Assembly: GCA_009773075.1 (NCBI GenBank)
Contig: WOUX01000098.1
Location: forward strand, 1 to 7,449
Source: a bacterium
GTDB lineage: Bacteria > Desulfobacterota > UBA8473
DNA length: 7,449 bases
Direction: 5' to 3'
Part shown: one piece after another, positions 1 to 4,810 of the stretch
Layout of the letters: every line of letters starts with the position of its first letter
Position numbering within the stretch: position 1 is the first letter of the stretch
The notes under the pieces: generated by a model
Seen by the model: only the letters and a program-made list of their open reading frames with translations
Database searches by the model: none
What the model was told of the DNA's origin: nothing
Program-made: the position numbers and the translations under genes

Positions 1-191
1 GATTCTTTAATAAAATATAATCTCTCTGGGTGAAGCAGGTTATCCTTTTTAAGTCTTGCAATGGCCTTTTCTACATTTTCCCAGGAGGTGTTTTGGGTAA
101 GTATCGCCCCCACTATTACCTCAAAAGGGGTATCACCAGGCCACCATCCCCGCGGTCCAAAAGAATCATATAACCTTCGGTAAATCAACAT
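1..191 (-). CDS. MagIII/endonuclease III-like DNA glycosylase, N-terminal part
   Basis: Reading leftward from an ATG at 191 gives 63 codons that run off the left edge without a stop. The visible protein has YRRLYDSFGPRGWWPGD followed by PFEVIVGAILTQNTSWENVEKAI. This is the N-terminal signature of HhH-GPD base-excision glycosylases of the endonuclease III / 3-methyladenine glycosylase III group, in which the ILTQNT-type segment lies near the base-recognition pocket. The helix-hairpin-helix, the catalytic aspartate and any Fe-S cysteines would lie beyond the edge, so substrate specificity cannot be judged. The ATG has no good ribosome site. An in-frame TTG at 206 has AAGG about 8 bases upstream and would add five residues. 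The gene follows the CooT-like gene by 28-42 bases on the same strand and is probably co-transcribed with it, although no functional link to CooT is evident. It is too short and too near the edge to have been picked up as a long ORF. Confidence 0.8.
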   Translation of the reverse strand, partial: MLIYRRLYDSFGPRGWWPGDTPFEVIVGAILTQNTSWENVEKAIARLKKDNLLHPERLYFIKE

Positions 192-233
192 TAACGGTTG
201 AAGCAAAAAGGATACCTTTTTGGGGGTTTTATA

Positions 234-425
234 TTAGCCTATTTCTTCCAGAAGTATCTTATGATCAATCAAGGAGATCTTCTTAATCCTGCCGTTCAGC
301 ACTTTCTGTTCCCCAAAGATATTCCTGATAAATACTTTACCGTCTTCAGGCTCTATAATATCTACACTTTCCAGGATTAGTTCTTCCTTGCCATCTCGTT
401 CTAAATATGCATTAGCTTCACACAT
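234..425 (-). CDS. cooT-like: CooT-family small nickel-binding protein
   Basis: This is a 63-residue protein starting MCEANAYL, with the pattern hydrophobic strand, IEPEDGKVFIRNIFGEQKVLNGRIKKISLIDHKILL. The length, the invariant Cys at position 2, the PEDG turn and the GxIKxIxLxxHxI ending match the CooT family (PF10133). In Rhodospirillum and Carboxydothermus CooT, Cys2 at the dimer interface binds one nickel ion, and the protein is associated with nickel supply to carbon monoxide dehydrogenase. Whether this homologue serves CO dehydrogenase is unknown, as no CODH gene lies in the window. Its ATG is inside the end of the DUF3842 gene (8-base overlap), which implies translational coupling. 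The protein is soluble, with no signal peptide or membrane segment. The family assignment is confident; the physiological role is inferred. Confidence 0.85.
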   Translation of the reverse strand: MCEANAYLERDGKEELILESVDIIEPEDGKVFIRNIFGEQKVLNGRIKKISLIDHKILLEEIG

Positions 426-837
426 TGTTTACCAACTCCTTAAGTTTTTCAGTTACCAGGCACTCTACTAAATGTGGTAAGGGTTCGGGAGTAACCCCTA
501 TAATCTCTACCTTTTCTTGCAACATAGGCAAGAGTAACTTTTTTGCCGGGCTAGAAGAAATAGCCTCAGCCATCTTTGGGGTAAGTTCTCCCATCATTGA
601 ATTGGCCATGACTATTCCCAATGACCCTATAATTATATCGGCTGAAGGAACTGTTCTAACTATTGCATTCTCACCTGTTGCTCCCTTGTTAGCCTTAGCT
701 CTCATCATGGCAGAGGTGGCGATTGAATTGGTCCCCAGCGCTATTATTTCAATTCTCTCTTGAAATTCCTCTTTCAGCCTCTTGATGAGGGCGCTACCAA
801 TACCACCACCCTGTCCGTCGATAACACATATACGCAT
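418..837 (-). CDS. DUF3842 family protein
   Basis: This 139-residue protein begins MRICVIDGQGGGIGSALIKRL. The VIDGQGGGIG loop after a first beta strand looks like a Rossmann-type nucleotide-binding turn. Other conserved-looking blocks are ALGTNSIATSAMMRAKANKGATGENAI, DIIIGSLGIVMANSMMGELTPKMAEAI and a final strand VEIIGVTPEPLPHLVE. These match the DUF3842 family (PF12953), whose biochemical function is not known to me. Members are often encoded beside CooT, as here, where the downstream CooT gene overlaps by 8 bases. The ATG at 837 has AGGGG 8 bases upstream (846-850), and a good promoter lies at 943-971. Family confidence is high. A role with CooT in nickel or one-carbon metabolism is inference from gene pairing. 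Confidence 0.85.
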   Translation of the reverse strand: MRICVIDGQGGGIGSALIKRLKEEFQERIEIIALGTNSIATSAMMRAKANKGATGENAIVRTVPSADIIIGSLGIVMANSMMGELTPKMAEAISSSPAKKLLLPMLQEKVEIIGVTPEPLPHLVECLVTEKLKELVNNV

Positions 838-858
838 TATATGGGCCCCTTATGTTTA

Positions 859-886
859 GGCTGAAGGCTGAAGGCTGAAGGCTGAA
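859..886. repeat. Four tandem copies of a 7-bp unit, GGCTGAA
   Basis: GGCTGAA is repeated four times without interruption. On the minus strand it reads TTCAGCC x4 and lies in the predicted 5' leader of the DUF3842-CooT transcript, between the promoter and the ribosome site. A nearby CTTCAG (about 907-912) is complementary to part of the unit. Such short-period intergenic repeats occur in many genomes and are prone to copy-number change. No function can be assigned. Confidence 0.9.
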
Positions 887-942
887 GTACTCTAACAGTC
901 TTCCATCTTCAGTCTACCCACCTGAGCAGTTACGTTTTTCTA

Positions 943-971
943 AACATAACACTGTAACTTATGGATGTCAA
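943..971 (-). promoter_or_regulatory. Sigma-70 type promoter for DUF3842-CooT
   Basis: On the minus strand a perfect -35 TTGACA (971-966) is followed by exactly 17 bases and a -10 TATGTT (948-943), giving 10 of 12 consensus bases. Transcription would start near 936 and give a leader of about 100 bases to the DUF3842 ATG. The -35 overlaps the stop codon of the broken epimerase reading frame. An AGTTAC/GTAACT dyad (928-933 and 954-959) flanks the -10 and might be an operator, but it is short. The prediction rests on motif match alone. Confidence 0.55.
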
Positions 972-1763
972 ACAATTAATTGCCTCTGAAAAAAGGCAAT
1001 TGTTCGTTTGAGCCCCTCCTTCAATGAAACCTCCGGATTCCATCCAAGCCCTCTTTTACCCAATATTGAACTCCCCAAAAACATCCTTTTCTAAGGTGAG
1101 TGCGTTTGCCCTGGCCACGTCCTCCACAAAAACATAGTCACGGGTCTGCTCTCCACTTCCGTTTATAATAGACTGATCCCCTGCCAGCATTTTTTGGGAA
1201 AATATGGCAACAACCCCTGCTTCCCCATACGGGTCCTGTCTTGGCCCATAGACATTACTGTACCTTAGAGAGACATAATTTAGACCATAGGTTTTGTGAT
1301 AATAATAGAGATACTTTTCACAAGTCAATTTGGTAATACCATAAGGGCTTAGAGGTTTGGTGGCATGGGTTTCATTTGCAGGAAAACAACTCTGTTCACC
1401 ATAAATTGCCCCTCCTGTGGAAGCAAAGATAAACTTTTTAATCCCATTTTTGACAGAATTTTCCAGTAGATTTAGGGTGCCGCCAATATTTACATCCATA
1501 TCATAAAGAGGATCTTCAACAGAATCTCTAACACTTACCTGGGCTGCATGATGTATTACTGCTTCCGGTCTTTCCCTTTCCATGATTCCTTCTACAGCCG
1601 AATCCCTTATATCTTCCTTGTATAATACAGCCTTTGGATTCAGGTTTTCCTCTTTTCCTGATGAAAGATTGTCTATTACAATCACTTCATGTCCGTTATC
1701 AATCAACATATCAGATACATGTGAGCCGATAAACCCTGCACCACCTGTCAGCAAAACCCTCAC
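968..1763 (-). pseudogene. GalE-like NAD-dependent sugar-nucleotide epimerase, internally deleted and frameshifted
   Basis: The first 235 codons encode an extended short-chain dehydrogenase/epimerase. Visible elements are the NAD-binding GGAGFIG (residues 7-13), IDNLSSG (30-36), HHAAQVSV, the FASTGGAIYG strand and the catalytic Y141xxxK145 in SPYGITK, then RYSNVYGPRQ and SGEQTRDYVFVEDVARA. Members of this family act on UDP-hexoses in the cytoplasm and supply surface polysaccharide synthesis. The frame stops at 1056-1058 right after EFNIG. In another frame from about 1060 to 968 the expected C-terminus reappears: KRGLGWNPEVSLKEGLK, TIAFF, then a TGA. About 45-50 residues normally present between FNIG and LGWNP are absent. 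The GTG start at 1763 has GGAGGG 8 bases upstream. It follows the HAD gene by 38 bases and probably shares its transcript. All catalytic residues remain, but the C-terminal substrate lobe is damaged, so activity is doubtful. Confidence 0.85.
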
Positions 1764-1801
1764 CTTTTGATCCCTCCAATACTCACCTTCATATTTTTTT
1801 C

Positions 1802-2449
1802 CTATAACCCAAGGATACCTTTAAGCTCCAGATGGGTCATTATCTTCAAAGGGGTACCCAGGCTATTTTTATACGCAATAAAGCCTACCCCTCCATTTTT
1901 AGCCGTTTCCAGGTCTATCTCAGAATCTCCTATATATAAAGCTGCCTCTTTAGGTAATTGAAAATGATCCAGGATTTTCAAAAGACATTCAGGATAGGGT
2001 TTGGGCATCTTCACATCCAGGGATGTAACCGAATAGTGGAAATATTTCTCCAGGCCAAAACGATGGAGGATAGTCTGTAAAGTGATGCCCCTGTTGGTAG
2101 CAATAGCTACATAATAGTTGTCTTTTAACAACTCCAGCATTTCAATAAGCCCTGGCTCCAGTTCCATGTACTGTAAATAAGGGGTATAGTCAAGACGGCT
2201 GGTAAATTTATGCACCTCATCCAGTATTGTATCTTCTTTAAAAAGAATGTCTATTACCTGTTTACTGGTATGGGTATGGGCAATATGGGTCAAGAGGGGA
2301 TCTTTTTCATCTATAGGGGATTCCCCAAATTTATCAAGTATAAAATTGTAATAGGACAGGTTGGCCATTCTGCTTTCAAACATAACCCCGTCACAGTCAT
2401 AAATAACAAGCTTTACTTCTCTGTAAATCCTCAATTTGTTCTGCCTCAC
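1802..2449 (-). CDS. HAD-superfamily phosphatase, phosphoglycolate phosphatase-like
   Basis: This 215-residue protein has all four HAD motifs: DCDGVMF with nucleophile D18 and acid/base D20, T118 in AIATNRG, K150 in KMPKP, and GDSEIDLETAK with D175 and D179 for magnesium. The alpha-helical cap between motifs I and II (about residues 25-105) is of the type seen in Gph/beta-phosphoglucomutase-like enzymes. The expected activity is hydrolysis of a small phosphorylated metabolite in the cytoplasm; the substrate cannot be read from the sequence. The encoded frame opens at a GTG (2449) directly after an in-frame TAA and without a clear ribosome site. A TTG at 2434 preceded by GAGG is an alternative start that shortens the protein by five residues. 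The gene is upstream of, and likely co-transcribed with, the epimerase gene, which fits a sugar-phosphate role but does not prove it. Confidence 0.85.
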   Translation of the reverse strand: MRQNKLRIYREVKLVIYDCDGVMFESRMANLSYYNFILDKFGESPIDEKDPLLTHIAHTHTSKQVIDILFKEDTILDEVHKFTSRLDYTPYLQYMELEPGLIEMLELLKDNYYVAIATNRGITLQTILHRFGLEKYFHYSVTSLDVKMPKPYPECLLKILDHFQLPKEAALYIGDSEIDLETAKNGGVGFIAYKNSLGTPLKIMTHLELKGILGL

Positions 2450-2462
2450 AATTTGTAATTAT

Positions 2463-2620
2463 GGTTCTTCTCCCAATTAGTTGGGAGAAAGTGATCCAGG
2501 ATTCGAGGGGTCAAGGGGTCAAGTGAAAACAGCTATCCATTCTTGTCCTTGAACCCTGGCCCCCTTGAATCCTGAACCCCTCGAACCCTTATCATCGATC
2601 AACTAATTTGGAGATGATCC
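2463..2620. repeat. Long imperfect inverted repeat, MITE-like or large hairpin
   Basis: The left end (2463-2483) matches the reverse complement of the right end (2600-2620) at 18 of 21 bases. Further inward, TTCGAGGGGT (2502-2511) is a perfect inverted match to 2576-2585. A third segment (2511-2522 against about 2563-2575) is also largely complementary. The centre (about 2523-2562) is unpaired and not obviously coding. Within the left arm there is also a local 9-bp perfect hairpin, TTCTCCCAA/TTGGGAGAA with a TTAG loop (2468-2489), which ends 19 bases before the GTG of the HAD gene. The arms contain GGTTCAAGG-like motifs of the kind found in dispersed intergenic repeats. It may be a non-autonomous mobile element or a leader structure. 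No transposase gene or target-site duplication is visible. Confidence 0.65.
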
Positions 2621-2631
2621 TTAATCATTAA

Positions 2632-2660
2632 AGATTACGGTAAACTATATAATTTGTCAA
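2632..2660 (-). promoter_or_regulatory. Possible sigma-70 promoter for the HAD-epimerase genes
   Basis: On the minus strand a perfect TTGACA (2660-2655) is followed by 17 bases and TAATCT (2637-2632), a weak -10 (9 of 12 consensus bases overall). A transcript from here would begin near the right arm of the inverted repeat at 2463-2620 and carry a leader of about 175 bases to the HAD start. The support is the motif match and its position ahead of the minus-strand gene block. Confidence 0.35.
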
Positions 2661-2698
2661 GCAGCTTATCGCAACAGTAATTTTTGCAGTGTAATTTC

Positions 2699-2727
2699 TT
2701 GACAATGATCAAAGAAAAAATTAAGAT
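2699..2727 (+). promoter_or_regulatory. Possible sigma-70 promoter facing the sigma-54 activator gene
   Basis: TTGACA (2699-2704), 17 bases, then TAAGAT (2722-2727) match 10 of 12 consensus bases on the plus strand. It would transcribe the hairpin-rich interval and give a leader of about 400 bases before the activator gene at 3140. I saw no better promoter immediately upstream of 3140. A TATACA at 3040-3045 lacks a matching -35, and no -24/-12 element was found there. Confidence 0.3.
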
Positions 2728-2758
2728 GACTCTTCAATAGTTTTCCATAAGAGAGCTT

Positions 2759-2945
2759 TGCAAAAGTACCCCTTTTCGCTTCAGCATACATTTCCCGTTT
2801 TTCAACGGGATAAACTTTGACCCATCTAAGCTCACTCCATCGGAAAATTTTGCTTCGCAAGATTCGCCCTTCGAAGAGGCCCTGCGAAGACTTGAATTCA
2901 CAAACTCGCCCTTCCTGCCTGTGCATAGCACAAGGACAGGAGGGC
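2759..2945 (-). other. Hairpin-rich non-coding segment, candidate structured RNA
   Basis: Several strong hairpins follow one another. (1) 2908-2945: about 16 paired bases with three single-base bulges and a 3-base loop, including GCCCT/AGGGC, CCTG/CAGG and GTGC/GCAC. (2) 2853-2859 with 2883-2889: CTTCGCA/TGCGAAG closing a partly self-complementary interior. (3) 2793-2799 with 2804-2810: a perfect 7-bp stem whose loop reads GAAA, a GNRA tetraloop, on the minus strand only. (4) 2760-2779: GCAAAAG paired with CTTTTCGC with one bulge. Two overlapping minus-strand reading frames (2666-2953 and 2734-2949) cross the segment. Neither has a ribosome site or a recognisable protein, and they overlap each other, so I treat them as non-coding. 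The GAAA loop favours the minus strand for an RNA. I cannot match it to a known RNA family. Confidence 0.4.
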
Positions 2946-2962
2946 TCAAACATATATGTAAG

Positions 2963-2996
2963 AAGGCTATAGTCTAATAGCCCAAGGCTATAGCCT
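2963..2996. repeat. Direct and inverted repeat of AAGGCTATAG
   Basis: AAGGCTATAG occurs at 2963-2972 and again at 2984-2993, 21 bases apart. Because GGCTATAGCC is itself palindromic, the copies also form a 9-bp stem (AGGCTATAG 2964-2972 with CTATAGCCT 2988-2996) or an alternative 6-bp stem (GGCTAT 2965-2970 with ATAGCC 2977-2982). This could be an operator with two half-turn-spaced sites, or part of the adjoining structured segment. It lies about 145-175 bases upstream of the activator gene. Confidence 0.55.
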
Positions 2997-3139
2997 GATT
3001 ATTCGCTCTCAGGGTGCTTCTTCAAAGCTCCCGATAGGTTATACAAATCTCAGGTAATTATGAGTTCCAGGTTCTACTACAGGTGCTACTTCTGTATTTA
3101 CCAGTGAATACGATTAATGTTGAATAAGAGGAATGAGCG

Positions 3140-4528
3140 ATGATAAAGGAATTTGAGTATTGTTTTCAAAATGCGTTGGAATGTATGGGAAAGGACTGTC
3201 CAGCCCCCTGTAGAACAATTCTAGATAATATAGCTGATGGTGTGTTTACAGTCGACAAACAAAGGAAGATACTCTGGTTTAACCGGGCGGCTGAAAAGAT
3301 TACAGGTTTTACGAAAGAAAATGCCCTGGGCCGACCCTGTTATGACATATTTAAGACGGAACTCTGCCAAGGGGAGAATTGCCCCCTGACCAAAACTATG
3401 GCTTCGGGGGAGAGTATCATAGATTTTGAAGTTAATATCGCTACCCGGAAAGGACACGAGATTCCTGTAAGTATCAGCACTGCTCCCATGGAGGATAAGG
3501 ACGGTAAAATTATAGGTGCAGTGGAGACCTTCCGGGACCTCTCCGAGATCAGGGCATACAAAATGGAGGTTAATGGACTCTATTCCTTTAAGAATATTAT
3601 CAGTAAAGATGCTAAAATGATGAAGATTTTTAATCACCTTAAGGATATTGCTATAAGTGATTCTACCGTTCTTATATATGGAGAAAGTGGCACAGGAAAA
3701 GAACTAATAGCCAGGGCAATTCACGACCTTAGCAAAAGGGAAGATAAGTCTTATGTTACTGTCAATTGTGGAGCCATTCCCGATACCCTTATGGAGTCAG
3801 AACTCTTTGGGTATAGGAAGGGCGCCTTCACAGATGCCAGACAACATAAGCCTGGCCGATTTGCCATGGCAGAAGGTGGGACTATATTTCTAGATGAGAT
3901 AGGTGATCTATCCTATGAACTTCAGGTCAAGCTCCTGAGAGTCCTTCAGGACGGTGAGTACTACCCCCTGGGAAGTAATGAACCCCTCAAGGCAGATGTA
4001 CGGGTAATCACAGCCACTAACAAGGACCTGCTCCAACGGGTTCAAGAGGGGCGCTTTCGAGATGACCTTTACTATCGGATCAATGTCATTCAGATCAATG
4101 TGCCGGGCCTCCGAGAACGGAAAGAGGATATCCCCTTACTGGTGGAACATTTCATTGAAAAATTCAACAAGAAGATGCAAAAAAACATCAAACAGCTCTC
4201 CAACCGGGCACACGAAATCCTTTTTAATTATAATTTTCCAGGCAATATCAGAGAGCTTGAGAATACCATAGAACATGGATTTATACTTTGCAAGAAGAAT
4301 ACAATAGATGTGGAACATCTACCTTCCTATCTGCTCGACAAGAACAAGCCTAAAGTTAGGGCCTCACTATCAAAGACGTCTATATCCGAGCTGGAAATGA
4401 TGGAAAAAGAATCCATCCTTGATGCCCTCCGCAGGTGCCAATGGAATCGACAAAAGGCTGCCGATACACTGGGTTTGAGCAGGACAACCCTTTGGAGGAA
4501 ATTAAAGAAGTTAGAGCTTATATCATGA
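3140..4528 (+). CDS. PAS-AAA+-Fis sigma-54-dependent transcriptional activator
   Basis: This 462-residue bacterial enhancer-binding protein is complete. A short N-terminal cysteine cluster (C8, C15, C20, C24) precedes a PAS domain (about 26-138) holding C67 and the CQGENCPL motif (C76, C81). The AAA+ domain (about 150-385) has Walker A GESGTGK (181-187), switch N209, the sigma-54 contact loop GAFTDA (228-233), Walker B GGTIFLDEIG (246-255), sensor I T293-N294, arginine fingers R307 and R313 and sensor II R371 in GNIREL. A Fis-type helix-turn-helix (about 422-460) ends in SRTTLWRKLKKL. It should hydrolyse ATP to open sigma-54 RNA polymerase at promoters with upstream enhancers. The PAS domain lacks a phosphoacceptor receiver, so it probably senses a ligand or redox state directly. 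The ATG at 3140 has AGAGGA (3127-3132) 7 bases upstream. The next gene has a sigma-54 promoter and is a likely target. Confidence 0.93.
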   Translation: MIKEFEYCFQNALECMGKDCPAPCRTILDNIADGVFTVDKQRKILWFNRAAEKITGFTKENALGRPCYDIFKTELCQGENCPLTKTMASGESIIDFEVNIATRKGHEIPVSISTAPMEDKDGKIIGAVETFRDLSEIRAYKMEVNGLYSFKNIISKDAKMMKIFNHLKDIAISDSTVLIYGESGTGKELIARAIHDLSKREDKSYVTVNCGAIPDTLMESELFGYRKGAFTDARQHKPGRFAMAEGGTIFLDEIGDLSYELQVKLLRVLQDGEYYPLGSNEPLKADVRVITATNKDLLQRVQEGRFRDDLYYRINVIQINVPGLRERKEDIPLLVEHFIEKFNKKMQKNIKQLSNRAHEILFNYNFPGNIRELENTIEHGFILCKKNTIDVEHLPSYLLDKNKPKVRASLSKTSISELEMMEKESILDALRRCQWNRQKAADTLGLSRTTLWRKLKKLELIS

Positions 4529-4538
4529 TCCAGAATTG

Positions 4539-4606
4539 TTAAACAGGATGAACCTTTTTGTTTCATATAGTTACTAATTAAGTATGCTTAGTTAATTCAA
4601 CAGGAT
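4539..4606 (+). repeat. Paired direct repeat TTMAACAGGAT upstream of the sigma-54 promoter
   Basis: TTAAACAGGAT (4539-4549) and TTCAACAGGAT (4596-4606) match at 10 of 11 bases and lie 57 bases apart, about 142-209 bases upstream of the predicted start point near 4748. Between them is an imperfect dyad, TAATTAAG-4-CTTAGTTA (4575-4594, 7 of 8 pairs). These could be enhancer sites for an activator, but in an AT-rich gap such matches can arise by chance. Confidence 0.35.
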
Positions 4607-4625
4607 ACAATAAATAGTTTACATT

Positions 4626-4635
4626 TGTTGCAACA
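4626..4635. promoter_or_regulatory. Candidate enhancer site, perfect palindrome TGTTGCAACA
   Basis: This 10-bp perfect palindrome is centred about 117 bases upstream of the transcription start predicted from the sigma-54 promoter at 4721-4738. That is within the usual distance for enhancer-binding protein sites. Fis-type activators bind dyads of this sort as dimers. Which of the two adjacent regulators would bind it cannot be told, since their recognition helices are nearly the same. Confidence 0.4.
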
Positions 4636-4720
4636 TTTATTCCCTCGCAGTCTCCCCATTATAATTACCTTCATTTATTAATCTCCAATAAAATTAAATA
4701 GTTAAGGTCTAATTCCATAA

Positions 4721-4738
4721 TTGGTATATTACTTGCTA
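4721..4738 (+). promoter_or_regulatory. Sigma-54 (-24/-12) promoter
   Basis: The sequence TTGGTATATTACTTGCTA has the invariant GG (4723-4724) and GC (4735-4736) exactly 10 bases apart, with the flanking TTGG and TTGCT of the RpoN consensus. Transcription should start near 4748, leaving a leader of about 63 bases with AAGGTG as ribosome site before the ATG at 4811. The gap lies directly downstream of a sigma-54 activator gene and contains dyad sequences at enhancer distance. Both support this call. Confidence 0.75.
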
Positions 4739-4810
4739 ACTTATACATAACTCTGCTATGTTTCGTTTTGTAGCGTATTTATTGAAGGTTTCATTTAAGG
4801 TGTAATCCTC

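Noticed and set aside
425..763. 112-residue plus-strand ORF opposite the DUF3842 gene.
   Set aside because: Antisense shadow of a gene with clear family match on the other strand; no ribosome site.
978..1001. Hairpin AATTGCCT/AGGCAATT as terminator of the epimerase gene.
   Set aside because: It falls inside the remnant coding tail, its stem is AT-rich and no T-run follows in either direction.
2666..2953. Overlapping minus-strand ORFs of 95 and 71 residues in the divergent interval (2666-2953, 2734-2949).
   Set aside because: No ribosome site, the shorter one needs a TTG start, they overlap in different frames, no recognisable domain, and the region is dominated by hairpins. Kept as non-coding.
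2463..2996. Possible CRISPR array or IS element with transposase in the divergent interval.
   Set aside because: No regularly spaced identical repeats with spacers, and no transposase-like reading frame in either strand.
3221..3637. 138-residue minus-strand ORF within the PAS region of the activator.
   Set aside because: Shadow of the well-supported activator frame; composition unlike a real protein.
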